Of a stretch of 64,000 nt of DNA, positions 1 through 12,329 are shown one piece after another. Under the pieces are notes generated by a model, which searched no databases, was not told the origin of the DNA, and was given only the letters and a program-made list of their open reading frames with translations. The DNA is from Takifugu bimaculatus. Its lineage: Eukaryota > Chordata > Actinopteri > Tetraodontiformes > Tetraodontidae. A program made the position numbers and the translations under genes. The stretch spans positions 11,657,804-11,721,803 of the forward strand of contig CP034986.1 in the NCBI GenBank assembly GCA_004026145.2, read 5' to 3'. How positions within the stretch are numbered: position 1 is the first letter of the stretch; each line of letters begins with the position of its first letter.

Positions 1-3000
1 AATTCTAAGATTAAAGCTTTTGGGAGCGTCACTGATGTATCAAACTGGATGGAGGTTACTAATCCCAGCGATTGAGGCCTTAATTAATTACACAGTTTTG
101 TAATAAGGCTGGGAGGATTAGCGTGTGGACAGGTGGGCAGATTTAAACCTCGCTGGGTCGGACACATGTTGAGACTAAAGCGAAGCCACTGTCCCAAACA
201 AAGAGGGATTTTTTTTCTATTATCCATGGAAATATTCCAAATGTTTGGAATAAACCACAAACACGTGTCAGCTCAGAGAGGAGCAGTGGAGCACACGGAT
301 ATTTGTGGCGTGTGAACGAATGAAAGCATGTTCAAACACTGGCAGACGGTATCGCAGACATGTTTAACCTCCTGCAGCTTCGTGTTTCACACTAATTGTT
401 CAACTAGGAGCTTTTTCTGCCCGTCCACTCGTTCCCCATCACTGTCCAGACTGGAAGGACGATTCCTTCCACACACACACAGTCTCAGTTGGGAATCAAA
501 GAGAAGGAAAAGCAACACACTTAGGTGAAGAAGAACCTGGAGCCGGGTCTGTCTGAGGTTTCTGCCTCTTCAAGGTTTCTCTCCTGACTTGTGTGTCGCC
601 AGGAGAACATCAACATGAGACAAGGAGCTGATGTGAGGACGGACAATGAGCCCTGCACGCTGATGCTAAACACTGCCAGCTACTCTGACCCCATGTCCAC
701 AGCACATGAATGTTGCTAGCTCGCATTAGCATCTCTTCATTCATGGCTCTCGATTGTGACGAAAAGCATCATTCATACTCAAAAGTGAATAACTTTTTTT
801 GTGAGCGTGTGTAATTATTTTATTATTTCCAACGAACTAGATACTTATTGATTACAGTTGGTGATGCCACATGGAACAGGACAGGTTGGGTTTGTGACAC
901 AAGACACACATAAGACATATCTATCATAGCATTTCTACAGATTAGCATGAGATCGACTGTTAGACATCAAGAAAAAAATGCCAAAATGTAAAAAGAAAAA
1001 AGCATTTTTAGTCAACATGATGTCCCGACATTTAACAAACTGTAGCACATTTCCAAGCTCGCTCAACTACATTTCAGAGGAGACTTTTCACATTTCCAGA
1101 ATGGTAAAATAAGTTTTCTGGCTAACAATGTTCGGAGGGAATTCACTCAGAAAATCAGTCTTAACATAAGAACCTTCTGATAAAATGACAAAACAATGAT
1201 TGACACGACTAACTGTCCTTCTTCTGGTGACGACCAGTACTTCTAGCCCCATGCTAGTCTTCATTTCTCAGCTGCGAATGTGTTAGAGTGGACGTCCCCT
1301 CTTCATTTATTTCCAAATGCCAGTTTAATTCAACAGCAGCAAACATCTGCATGAATAAAACATTGTGAGAAACACGTTGGAGCTTCGCTGCCACTTTCTC
1401 CAGCGCTCTCATTAACAGCAGCCTTCAGCGTTGGAGCAACTCCTCCTGTCTACAAACACTGCTGCTCGCCGATCTCTGCGCTCGTCGTTAGCGTCCCAGA
1501 ACAGTTTCACGGTACGTTTACGGTTTGACGGAAAGTCCCCTCTGAGCCGGCTGAGACTTTCATAAAGAGCCTCATATGGGATCAGATTTACGCTCAGCCT
1601 CCAAAAACAAAGTTGCCTGGAGTGTTGTTGTCCTCCTCTTCCTTTCCTGTATCACCAAAGAGACGGAGGAGAGGTTCGTGGAAGCTAACGTGTTCAGAAA
1701 CAATCTGGATTTTTTTTTTAAAACTGCGATTCTGCCTCACACATACAAATCAATGTCCCCCCCTTTTTTGAGTCTGAATAAGTGGAGATAAAAAGCCACC
1801 AAAGGTGCTTCAGTCTTTCCTGTAACAAATGCCAGCTCGCACAGTTTGAACCAGGACAGAATGAAGAGCTAACCTATTAGCTGCAACCCCCTCCCCCCGA
1901 TTTAATTTTAGTTAAGTCCACGTTGTGACACTTTTTAAAGTAGTTTTTCCAAAAATTTTGAAACAAACAAATGAATTTACTTCTCGTTTCAATAAAGGTT
2001 CACAAATTCTGCGAGAAATTCCTGACCCCCCCTCGTCTGTTTGTTGCTGAACATTCTAAAAAAAAAAACTAAAAAAAACTTGAATCCTCTTTGACAAATA
2101 TGGAGACAGTTGCAACCAACTCAACACAAAAGCCGAAATCCAGACAGCAGCTTTCAGTCAGGCCACCAATCAGACGCGGTTGCCTATTTTTGGGGGCGCG
2201 GGGGGGGAGGCGAGGGAGGAGCGTCGGCTGTTCGGTCGGGTTGTGGAGGTCTGCCTTTACAGAAGCGTCTATCAATAGGTGCAGCCAGTGTCAGTAGTCC
2301 TTCCCATCAAACCGGGGCCTGACAAAGAGGCGGCGGCGCATGGGAAAGGGGCAGCAAGGTGAAACTAATGCCATGGATGTTTGATTCATCAGGGCCTCAT
2401 TGTTGGCGGCCACAGTTGATTGTGAAGGTTCAGTCAAGCAAAAGGGGTGCGGAGTAATCAGTCGGATTTATGGTGCCGAGGGCCTCGGAGAGAGGGGGAA
2501 AAAATAAAAAAGAGGCTGTTTGCAGCGCAGCCAGAACAGGTCTGGAGCAGACTCACCTCACAGAGCGAAACGTGCACGTTTCACACAAACAAGCAAGACT
2601 TTACCGACTTCCTAAACAAAGCTGAGGCCTCTTTCATTTAGATTTGACATTCAGCAACAACTAAAGTGTCCAGAGAAGCAAATGTGCATTTCTGTCACCC
2701 TGAGGTGACCATCAATGCTTTCATCTGTGCTTTTGTTGGCCCTCTTCAGACCTCATGTGCACTGCGCTTGCACAACGTCTCCGTTTCGAGGTAAAAGTCC
2801 ATCCAGCAAAGCAGCTTTGATGCTAGCAGTAGCATTGCTAACAAGAAATCACTGACACATTGTGGTAAACATCTACGATATATGTTCAAATCTACTTGAA
2901 AGTTGGGAGAAATCCAAGAGCCCAAACCTTTCTGGTTCCCCGTCCTCGTCCTCCATCGCCTGCTCTTCATTTGTTCAGCAGCAGACTTAACGAGAACCTT

Positions 3001-3400
3001 TAACGGGACTGAGCAGGTTTATTTTCTTCTCTGTGGAACTGCTTTCGTCGGAGTGTAACCTCCGAAGTCCACGAGAACACAGGTGTGTAGCACACAGTTG
3101 AGTGTCTGCTCACCAATCAGGACTGTTGGGCGTTCAGGCTCCACCCACACGACTCCACGGAAGCAGAAGGTGTGACCAAACAGGTCTCTCACCATTCCTG
3201 ATCAACAGAACTTCTCTTTTCCAGATGATAATCTGGCATTTGGAAGATTATTTTTTTCCAAGAATGACAAGAATTGAACATTTTAAAGAACCTCACAACG
3301 GAACAGAGAGCCATTCTCCAACCATGGAGATCTTCAGAAGAAGCCATGAAAGGCCCACATGTCTCTGCTTTTCCTCCATGTTGGTCTCTTTCTCTGCTCC
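1..3400. other. Non-coding stretch, no gene seen
   Basis: Mixed-composition unique DNA. The part from about 770 to 1400 is AT-rich, and 1380-1520 is more GC-rich with several CpGs. Short open frames (60-117 codons) on both strands carry no recognisable domain, and no acceptor-exon-donor arrangement is convincing. The words GCTAGC and TTAGC recur (for example near 714-730), a flavour common in fish intergenic DNA. A G-rich run lies at 2192-2219. Confidence 0.6.
2192..2219 (+). other. G-rich run, possible G-quadruplex
   Basis: Four or more runs of at least three G (the longest eight) are separated by 1-4 bases, which fits the usual G-quadruplex pattern on the + strand. It lies in a locally CpG-containing patch (2160-2240). 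No transcription start evidence is visible. Confidence 0.5.
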
Positions 3401-3405
3401 GTCCT

Positions 3406-3435
3406 CCATCCCTCCATCCCTCCATCCCTCCATCC
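3406..3435. repeat. (CCATCCCT)n microsatellite
   Basis: About 3.75 perfect copies of the 8-base unit CCATCCCT. It creates a spurious proline/serine-rich open frame on the + strand and a glycine/tryptophan-rich one on the - strand. Confidence 0.9.
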
Positions 3436-3680
3436 ACCTTTCTGATTGGTGGTGACGGCGAGCAGACAGATGTAGGGCGAACCGCAGCTAAGCCGTTGTG
3501 CTCTTAAGCCTAATGTGGAAGTTTTATATGCAAAGAGGTGCAGCGGGAAGGAGGAGGAGGAGGAGGATGGAGTTTGAACTGATTAGGATAATTCCTGCTT
3601 TTAATACAGCTGTCCCTCCAGCTTAAGGTAAACCAAATGTTGCCATCGGAGATTAGTGTACCTTGCCTGGTTATTAACAA

Positions 3681-3715
3681 CCCCCCCCCCCCCCCACACA
3701 CACACACACACACAC
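3681..3715. repeat. C15 run joined to (CA)n microsatellite
   Basis: A run of 15 C is followed directly by about ten CA dinucleotides. The complementary TG tract lies 147 bp downstream (3862-3892), so the two can pair in one strand. Confidence 0.95.
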
Positions 3716-3757
3716 GTCAGACACATCTCTAAAGCCGCTCTCACCGGCATTAATTTG

Positions 3758-3812
3758 AGGGGGGGGGGAGGCGGGAAGTGGAGGAGGTGGGGGAGAGGAG
3801 GAGGAAGAGTGG
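3758..3812 (+). other. Purine tract, G-rich
   Basis: A nearly pure G/A stretch with runs of up to ten G and GGAGG repeats, placed between the CA tract (3695-3715) and the TG tract (3862-3892). G-quadruplex or triplex formation is possible. No gene signal. Confidence 0.6.
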
Positions 3813-3858
3813 TGCAACTTGATCTCCTTCTGCACCTGTTGGGAAACTGTGCATTGAA

Positions 3859-3861
<3 letters not shown>

Positions 3862-3892
<31 letters not shown>
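3862..3892. repeat. (TG)n microsatellite
   Basis: About 15 uninterrupted TG dinucleotides. It is the reverse complement of the CA tract at 3695-3715. Confidence 0.95.
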
Positions 3893-3893
<1 letters not shown>

Positions 3894-5798
3894 CTCTGGA
3901 ATTTTAAGGACAGTCCTCAGAGTGACGACAACCTCACTGCAGAGTCCCAAGTTAAAGTTTCTGGAAAGAGGTCGGAATCTGAGCATTTTCTGCTGTGTTC
4001 TCTGACCCAGATGAAGCAACATCATCACCATCACCCAGAGCTAAACCTGCTCGTTAGCATTAGCTTTCTCCCAGATCAAATCTGAGGGCAGAAGGAGCCG
4101 TGAGGCCAGATCAGGCACACAAGGACAACGTGTTTTTGAGAGGAACCCAGAATGTGTTTGGAGCTGGGCCACCAGGAATGGCGGTCCAGCTGTGCTGTAA
4201 TGGAGGCGGCGTTACCGCGGATACCTGTCCATCTGCTCCGCTCCATCAGTCGACGGGCTCTCAGCAGATCCTCCCAGTTGGCCTAATACCTTCACACCCC
4301 AAACAGAACAAACACACACTTTCTCACACTTGGCATTTCATGTCAAATATTATGTCACCGGCTCTGAGCCGGGACGGCAGACATTAGTAACCCAACACCT
4401 CCGACTCGGCTTAGGAGTTTTATCCAAAATCCTTCTCTGAACTCGAGCTCGGAGCGGTGGACGACCACCACGTGACCCCCGACATGGTGAACAATCCTCC
4501 TGTTTTCCTGCCTCCAGCAAACAAAGGTTCAGGAGAATCACCCGACCAGCAGACAAACCTGAACCTGGTCTCCGTCCCAGGGAGCCTGATCCATATCTGG
4601 TGTGGAACGTTTGGAGCGTTCAGCTGAGGGAGGAGAAGGCAGGCTGGGTGGGCAGGAGTCACGTCTGTTAGCACGTTGTGTAAATCCTGCCTGACCTAGT
4701 TCTCACACGTGGACTGGAGCTGTCACAAAATCAACCCAAATGCGACAAACGTGGAGGAAAAATCTTAGCCTGGAGCGTCCTTGTGAACGTGCAAAGATCT
4801 CCTCCCAAACAACAATTCCACCGACACCTGAGGCAACATCAAAAACCGCAATTACAACAAACGATGGCAACTTTCCACCGAATGTAGGTGTGTCTTGGCG
4901 GCGACGCCAGACGCTTCGGTCTCGCACCAGGACACAAAGAAGCTGACGGAGGAGTGGAGGGAACAAAGAGGATAAATGTTCGTTAGCTCGCTAACGGAGC
5001 CAGTGGGGGTCATAGGGTCAACCATCGACCTCGGTGACGCTTTTGAGCCACTTGTGCTAAGCTAAGGAAGCCATGCTAATGTTAAGGCCAGCGAAATTAC
5101 AGCCTGTAGATCCCAGCAAAAGTTCAAATCCACACATGTTCGTTGGGATCAATTTTCCAGCCTGATGAATCGGAGTGTGAGATGTTAATGGCACAAAGCT
5201 TCTCCGTCAGACGTGAGCAGTCAGAGGTGATTCCGATCGTTCCTGAAAGCTGACGGTTCACAGGCTAATGCTCCTTGCTAACGCATGGCTAAACAAACAG
5301 CTATAAACTTTATGAAGGTCAGAGGTCACCAATAATACGAAATGCTGACCCAGACAAACGGATGATTAGCAGGACAGCGTCGCGGCAGGAATGGACACGG
5401 AGCAGCGCCATTATCAGCTTTAGCTAGTTAGACATCACAATCTGTGTTAAGTAGTCGGCTGGTGCCAGGAGAGGGGAACATCCCAGCCAATCAGATAAGA
5501 CACAGAGACATTAATAAACAGAAGAGGGGCAAGCTAACCTTTTATCAGGAGCGCGGAGCAGTGAAAGGCAGAACATTGGGAACGCTGTTTTCCTTACCTG
5601 CGGGAAGATTCTGTCCTAGTTTTATGGATAAAATAAATCACGTTTCCTGTTAGCCAAAACATCCTCGGAGAGATATTACTTAGATATGACGACTTATGAA
5701 TGAAACAGTTGTTGCACGGGATCGAGGACAGAAGTTCAGCAGGGTCACTCTAAACCACCAAAGACTTTGGGACGGGGGGGGGCAATTCTGACAGGATG

Positions 5799-5847
5799 AT
5801 ACTGGGACAGGGAAGGTAAATGGACCAGTTATACCGGGACAGGGATG
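5799..5847 (+). repeat. Isolated 1.5 units of the 26-kb minisatellite
   Basis: This segment reads ATACTGGGACAGGGAAGG followed by TAAATGGACCAGTTATAC and then CGGGACAGGGA. The 32-bp units at 25558 onward have the same order of words: ATACTGGGAAAGAGAGGG, then TAAATGGACTGGTTATAC. The match extends over at least one unit with only a few differences, so the two sites share ancestry although they are 20 kb apart. Confidence 0.7.
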
Positions 5848-6165
5848 GAGCCTGAAGCTGGCTTGGGGGACAGATGTGGGAGGAGTTGAGATGAAGATCG
5901 GCTGTTGATGAAGACAAAGCTCTGAGCTTCTGTGCGATTTCCAACTTTTTTAAACGTCTAGAAGGAATCCTTCAGGAAGACCGGCTGATCTGGAAGCTGC
6001 TCATGAACAGGGAGAACACCTGGCGGTCCGGGGACGGAGCAGGAAGTGGGTGTGGCGAGCCTCTGACAGCCGGGACAGTCGGGAAGCCGCTGCTAAATAT
6101 ACTCGGGGGTCAGTTTGTGGCAGTTCCTCAGCTTTGTTAGAGCGCCACTTCAGGTCTTTAGATAA

Positions 6166-6193
6166 GGGGGGCGGGGGTGGGGGGTGGGGGGGG
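6166..6193 (+). other. Strong G-quadruplex motif
   Basis: Four G runs of 5-8 bases are separated by single C or T bases. This is among the strongest quadruplex patterns in the window. The surrounding sequence shows no promoter or exon. Confidence 0.6.
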
Positions 6194-6791
6194 TGACAGT
6201 TGTGACGGTTGAGAGGTCGCGGGCTGACGACCTGACCTGTCGGAGGTTGATAGGCACTCGGTGATGTGGGGTGGGGGGGTGTCACAGAGGTCCCCTGATA
6301 AGGAGCTCAGACTGAGGTCATCCCGTCGTTTCCTGACCGGGACGTGCGTGTTTCAGAGTGCACTGTAAAAAAAATGCTTCAGCCAGAAATATTCAGGTCC
6401 GACAGAAACTAGCACGGCTGAGGCACCGTGACCGATGCTAAATGCTAAACGCTAATCGAAAAAGTTCGGAGAAATAAAGGGTTTTTCCATCAGCTGCAGG
6501 AAAAAAGCCACACGACCTTTTTCATGTGGAAGTCGGAATATTTGAAACATCAACAACATTTTGTTCAGTTTTCTGTGTCATTTACATTTACAGGTTGGGA
6601 TGTTTGGTACCACTCGGTACCGGTACTGGTCCTGGTGAGTAATCGATCATGTGAGGGAGGAAACGTCTATTTAAATAATGTATTGATTCACTATAAATTT
6701 AGAAACTTGTTCAAAATTATTCATAAGCCTTTTTTTGCCAATATCTGACCATTTTTACCCCAAACTGACTGAGCTGAAAAGGTTAAACATC

Positions 6792-6811
6792 AATGACCTC
6801 TAGAGGTCATT
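6792..6811. promoter_or_regulatory. Perfect 20-bp palindrome with everted AGGTCA half-sites
   Basis: AATGACCTCT is followed directly by its exact reverse complement. Inside it, TGACCT and AGGTCA are separated by CTAG. That is an everted repeat with 4-bp spacing of the nuclear-receptor half-site AGGTCA. Use by a receptor is an inference; the symmetry itself is directly visible. Confidence 0.4.
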
Positions 6812-7412
6812 CAAGGCTGGCCGGATGGAAGGTCAAAGTTCAATCAGAACAAACTAAAATAGTGAGACAGGAATAACAGGCGCAACAAATTAACTTACTG
6901 TAATTAAATTACTTTAATGTCATTAAATCACTTTTCTGAAACAAGTATACCACACGTTCCACATCACCAACATGTTTGTTTGGGTTTTTTTTGTTTGTGT
7001 CCAACCTTTTCAAGATTAAAAACAAAACAGTTTTGACATGAATCATTAGCGAGCAATATCTTAGTTAGCAAACAACATTTTCGTTGCAAAGAATCTCCTT
7101 CAGAATGAGACTAATACGCAAACCAGAGGCAATCTTTGGAAAAAGGTTCCGAACAACAATGACGCTGGATTTCAACATTATGACCAATCATACAGGAAGT
7201 GAGGTCATGACTCCCTGTGGTGTCACAAGTTAGCGCCACCATTTGGCCATTATGAGTCATTTGACATGGGTCTGTTATCAGGCCGATACCCGCTGTCAGT
7301 ACTCCCCCATCACCATATATTGGTCTGAAACAACATTTATCCAAAAACATTTTGGAATCTTGGTTTGTACACTTCTTGGTTTTTCCAAGTGCTTTTTTGC
7401 AGTGTTCATCTG

Positions 7413-7457
7413 TGCGTGTGCACGTGCCTGCGTACGTGCGTGTGTGTGCGTGTCAGT
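7413..7457. repeat. Imperfect GT/GC alternating tract
   Basis: Interrupted GTGC/GTGT alternating purine-pyrimidine sequence, probably a decayed TG microsatellite. Confidence 0.75.
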
Positions 7458-7459
7458 GC

Positions 7460-10400
7460 AGCATTGATGAACTCAGCACAATGTTGAATGGGGCTGTTTT
7501 GGCAGCTGAGACAGCAGGGCCGAACCTGCGGGTCAGAGATAACCGCCGGCGAGAGGACGTCCCATCAGAGACGGGGAGACAGCGCAGGAAAGCTGCTCAC
7601 TGAGGACGCCGCGGCGGACGGCAGGACGCGCGCAGCACGAGGCCTCGTGCTTTCAAAACCCCGGCGTCCCTCCCTGATTAGCCATGTAAAAAGACACAGA
7701 TTTGTGTTGTGAGGAGCAAATTATCTCCGGAACTGTTGGACAGACAATAAACAATAAACATAAACATGGTAGCATTTGAGCTATTTGAGTCCTCTATAGC
7801 AACACTTTCAACTCTAATCACCCCTGACCTATCAAAATCCATAACTCGCAAATATTTATTACCAGTTAGCGTTTAAATGATTGAAATATCGGAGAAAGTT
7901 GAAAAACTGTTGTGCTGTAAAGCTCCAGAGCAAACACACTTCCCAGAAAATGGTTTTAACGGCCTTCATCACCACCCAAACTTTAATTTACAGAAATACA
8001 AAAACCACGCTAAGCTAGCTGTGAAGTAACCACGAGGTATTAATGATTTACTGTACATTTCTGAGTGCTCTGAAAGTGCTAAACCCAGCTCAGATTGTGG
8101 TTTGTTGTGTGGACAAGCAAATGTTAGCATGACTGTAATGATGCTAACCGTGGAACTAGGCCCAGATGACAGCAGCTGCTTGTCTTATCAGGCAAAATTC
8201 TTCAGACTTCAGATCAGAGCACCGTCTACATCGAAGGTAACAGTTTTTCTGTGAGCAGAACCCAGCGACGTGACTCCGTGGCTCACCTCCAGCTCCTCTC
8301 ACAGTCATTACAGATGAACTTGAACCTGCGATGCCGTCTCCAGGAAGTGGCCTAATCACCGTGAGGAAACGATAAGGTCGGTGCTTAATGTTTGCAGCAG
8401 GAAGGCAGGCGGAGGTGACCGCTGCGCTAAAACACGCATTCTGCCAAGATGCTATCTGGCTCTTGTTTTTGCTGGTGAGTGGCCTCCTCAAGATGAGAAG
8501 AAAAGGCCTTGGAGGATCACCGGGTGGAAGCTTGGAGCTGCATTTAGGAAGGAAGCGAGGTTGCGGTGTGAATGGCAGGCAGAGGTTATTGCCTGGGCGG
8601 GAAACTTTTAGTCAGCACTCCTCCGTTTCTTCCTCCACAGTTCCATTTCCAAAGGTTTTTCTTTCGTTCTCAGGTGTCCTTGAATGGGTGACCTCCATTT
8701 AAGAGAGACGTATGAAGGGAAATTCTCTAATCCGAAGGAATAAAAACGCAACCTTGTGCGCCGTGCGTTTGACAGCCTGCTCCTGAAATGAGGAAAGGCA
8801 GGAGGTGAAGGTTCAGAACCAGCTCCTCCGACATCACCAGCGCTGATTGTGACGACTCGTGGAAGTTCTGGACTGTTGAACGGTGAGAACGCAGACTGAG
8901 ACACTGCAGAGCTCCGTCTGACAGCTGGCTGATAGCAATAAAACAAAGCTGTTTTTGTCTAAACATCGGGATAATCAACTCTATAAACCTGCTCATACAC
9001 GTATGGGCTCATATTGGGCTGCTGCTAGCTAAATAGCTGCCTCAGGTCAGAGCAAAATTGATCAAATGTGGTTAAACTGTGGAAGCAAAGGTTAAAGTTG
9101 GAGTCAGTTCAGGCTGCTGTACAAACATTGCAGAGGGGGAATATTTATTGTTTATTATACGATTATCGCAAATCTTGTTCTAGCCTCTGAAAATTTTCAT
9201 AAAATACAGATGACGAAACTTTCCCCATCTATACGGGGTGGAGATCAAACATCTTGGTGTTCGCGGCTGCCTTTTCCTTGGAATCAGAAGGAAGACCCAT
9301 GTGTGAATGGGAGCAGCGTCAGATCTTTGTGGTGCTGGACTTTGACTGATCCGCCTCCAGCTGCAGATGAAAACCTCCGTACCTGCGCCGCAAATCGAGC
9401 CCGTGAAAACAGTCAGGAAAAGTCAGTGTGCAGCAAATAAAGAGGCACAAACAGGTTTACGGGAATAATCTGGCTGCCACGGCGGCTCCATTACACCTTT
9501 CATCTCCACCTTCCAGAGAGTGGATTTGGCTTTCCATCACGAGGACAACACAAACGAGGCGGGCGAGAGCGCGGAGACGGTTTGATCTCCCCCGCAGAGA
9601 GCAGCCGCGTCCGAGCAGTTAGCTAAATGAATTGAATCAGCAGGATTAACGGCACCTGTAAAGACCTGTCAGGTAGATTTACAGGCCCGCCTGATAAGCT
9701 GCTGGTGATGGGTAAATACGCCTGGTGTCCCGCCGGCTGCCAGCCCGTCAAAGGGAGCCCCCGCCCCTCCCGCTTGGTGGACCCCAGCCTGCCTCCGGAG
9801 CCCCAGAGCTGCAGACACCTCCACCTTTGATAAGGTAATAACATCAGAGGTGAACACTGACAGTGGGATGTTGCAGAAACGGCGTCAGCAGCCCAAAGCC
9901 AGGCAGAAACAGGCAGAACAGTCACATCAGGGCTTTTCTGACAGATAAATCTGCATTTCTGCTGCTGTTTTTCAGCTTTTCGAAAAACTCGTTGCTTGTT
10001 TTTCCTGTAAAACATGAATGAAGGTATTTATCAGCACAGAGTTGTCAAAGAATTAATTGGAATTATGAGCGCAGATATGGACTCAATATGGTTTTCAGCG
10101 ATTTATTTATGGGGGGGGGCGCAGTCCATCAATACTGTCGCAGGTTGACCAGCCGGTCTGGAACCATTGGCCTGCTTTTAAGACCGGATCCAGCAGGTCT
10201 GGGCAGACCAGTCTGTCGTGGGTAAAAACCAAAGCTTTTTAATGCTTACAATCCATTTTCACCCCCTTTCACCTCTGCTGTAGGACACACCTCTGACTGC
10301 AACCCTCTCACTCGTCATACAGTCGCTCCGAGGTCGTGTGAACCAGAGAAAGCTACTCAGACAAATTCCCCGGATCTGCTTTCCGTCATCCAGGGCTGAC

Positions 10401-10740
10401 GAGGAAAACTGTCCCAGATGGGATCGGCCAGCAGCGCGAAAGCTAAAGCCTGCTTCAGTGACCGATTCCATGTCCATCAAACATCTGATGAGACTCAAAA
10501 GCTGGACTTCTGAGGTCAGAACCACCTGAGTTCCCCTCCCAGGGAGAACACGAAGCCCTCACCCCCGCGCACAGCTGGAGCTGCGGGTGTGTGGCCGACC
10601 TCATCCCCAAATCATCCATCACTGATACGAGCTGCTGAAAGATCTTCAGGTTTTGAGTCGAAGGTAATTGAAAACATCAGCCGCTAATTTTACAGGCGGG
10701 CAGTAAAAAGCTTCCGGACGGTGAGTTCAGGAAGGGAGGA
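7460..10740. other. Non-coding stretch, no gene seen
   Basis: A short CpG-dense patch (about 7540-7650) follows the GT tract. From 7730 to 8110 the sequence is AT-rich and unique. The segments 8380-8600 and 9690-9840 are GC-richer but give no protein-like frame. A consensus-like donor (GTGAGT at 8473) has no plausible upstream exon. Confidence 0.55.
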
Positions 10741-10748
10741 TCCATGTG

Positions 10749-10782
10749 TGAGTGTGTGTGTGTGTGTGCGTGTGTGTGTGAG
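10749..10782. repeat. (GT)n microsatellite
   Basis: GT dinucleotides with one C substitution, grading into GAGAGA. Confidence 0.9.
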
Positions 10783-10789
10783 AGAGCGC

Positions 10790-12320
10790 GTCAATGCGCC
10801 AGAGCTGCCAGTGAGAGACGCAACAAACCGCGTCCAACAACAGGGACCCGGGATGGTTCTGGAGGCAGCATGTAGGCCGCGTCCCTGGTGGACATGTTCT
10901 CACGGTGAGCTAATCCATGATGTCACGGCTGAAGGCTGCAGGTGGAGAGCAGAGCGGGAAGTCTCCAACCAACCCGCCACCGCAGTGTTTACGCCGTTGT
11001 TAGGTGGCTGCTCGGATCCCATCACGTCAGCCCAAAGGTGGTGCTTCTTTAGGTCCTGGGGATTTGAAGGTGACGTCCCACAAACTTGTTTAATATAAAT
11101 ACAGTTTTGTTTTTCCATCACAGTTACATCAACGAGCTTTGTAGTTGGGTTCGAACTTTTCTCATCCAAACAGGAAGCAGAAAGAGGCCAAAAGCGTCGT
11201 CATCAGCGGCACCGAAGAGGATCCATTCAGGTATCTATGGGCTAAAGAATGAGCTAAACTGAAGGTTAGCTTTGATTTGGTCGTATTTCAGGAACAGTTG
11301 GGGCAAGAAGAACCTCCCAGTGATCCCAGAGCTGCAGCTGAATGTTCTCCTGACCTCCACCTGCAATCCCAAACGTCTGTACGGGCGAGTGACGCTCAGA
11401 GCTGAGACCAAATGTGTTTGGATTGGCCATGCGACGTTTTTCCAGGCCTGACATCATCTCAGACCCCCTACACCTGCGTGGCCAGAAACAAAAGGACGTT
11501 GGGGCGTTCTCCGCCCCGCCGGATCCATCAGGGCCGGTTGGTTCTGGTGCTTTGAAATGCAGATGGCGTGGGCTCCATCGACTGTCACCTGTACGCAGCA
11601 CTTTAGCTGCTGCAGCTGAAATGAGCCTCTTCAACGGGAGCTTTGTGCGGCGTATCGGCCGACAGGGCAGATTGGCGATGATTGCTCTATTGTGGCTGTC
11701 AGCCAGTAGAACGAGGCCTTCGCTCTGAATATCGTCCCTCTCATCTCCCCAATGAGACCCCCGCCATCTGCTCCCCCCACCAGCATCTCCATCCTCTTAA
11801 CCTCTTGTCTTGATTTGGAATTACGGCTGAAAACACGCGGTTAGCCGCTGCTCTCTGCCACTCTTCCGACCGCCGCCGCCGCAAACAAACTGGTTTCACG
11901 ATGCCACTTTTAGACAAAATGGACATTTTTCCTGCAGTAAAATGCTGGGGGCCAATCAGAGTCTTTCCTACAGCGACCCCATCCAGGAGCGACGGCTCAT
12001 CCCGCTGGTGAATGTGATGCGGGATTCCCGATTCTCTCTGCAAACAGGACAAATTTACCATCATCTGGGCGAGGAACCTCGCATACGAGCCCCTTTAAAG
12101 AGCTGATGAACCCCTGAAGGTGGCGTTTCATCACTCATCGGCGCCGCCGAGCAGCCATCGGTGAAGAAATTCCCCGTGAAACTGTGACAAAGGCGGAACA
12201 TTTGCACGCCACCGTGCAGATGCTGAAGTTGGATGCTGTGACTTCGCGGCGCTGCCACTTTGACAAATTGTTGGACTCGCAACAACCTTTATATCATCCT
12301 GGCTGAATGAATGCAGCACT
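10790..12320. other. Non-coding stretch, no gene seen
   Basis: GC-balanced unique DNA. Open frames of 104-125 codons on both strands have no domain signature, are low in predicted structure and lack flanking splice signals. Confidence 0.55.
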
Positions 12321-12329
12321 TATACTTCC

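Larger units (their letters stand above)
3900..7400. other. Non-coding stretch, no gene seen
   Basis: Unique sequence with many GCTAAC and TTAGC words (for example 4980-5100 and 5265-5290). It contains one and a half minisatellite units at 5799-5847, a G-run cluster at 6166-6193 and a perfect palindrome at 6792-6811. The stretch 6860-7080 is AT-rich. Open frames are short and uncharacteristic. Confidence 0.55.

Noticed and set aside
6597..6637. 41-base exon between TTTACAG and GTGAGT
   Set aside because: Good donor but a poor pyrimidine tract. The short peptide is uninformative, and the sequence is a GGTACC/GGTACT semi-repeat.
11148..11156. GGTTCGAAC as a tRNA T-arm
   Set aside because: No matching anticodon arm, acceptor stem or A box upstream. 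The same applies to GTTCGAACC near 45202.
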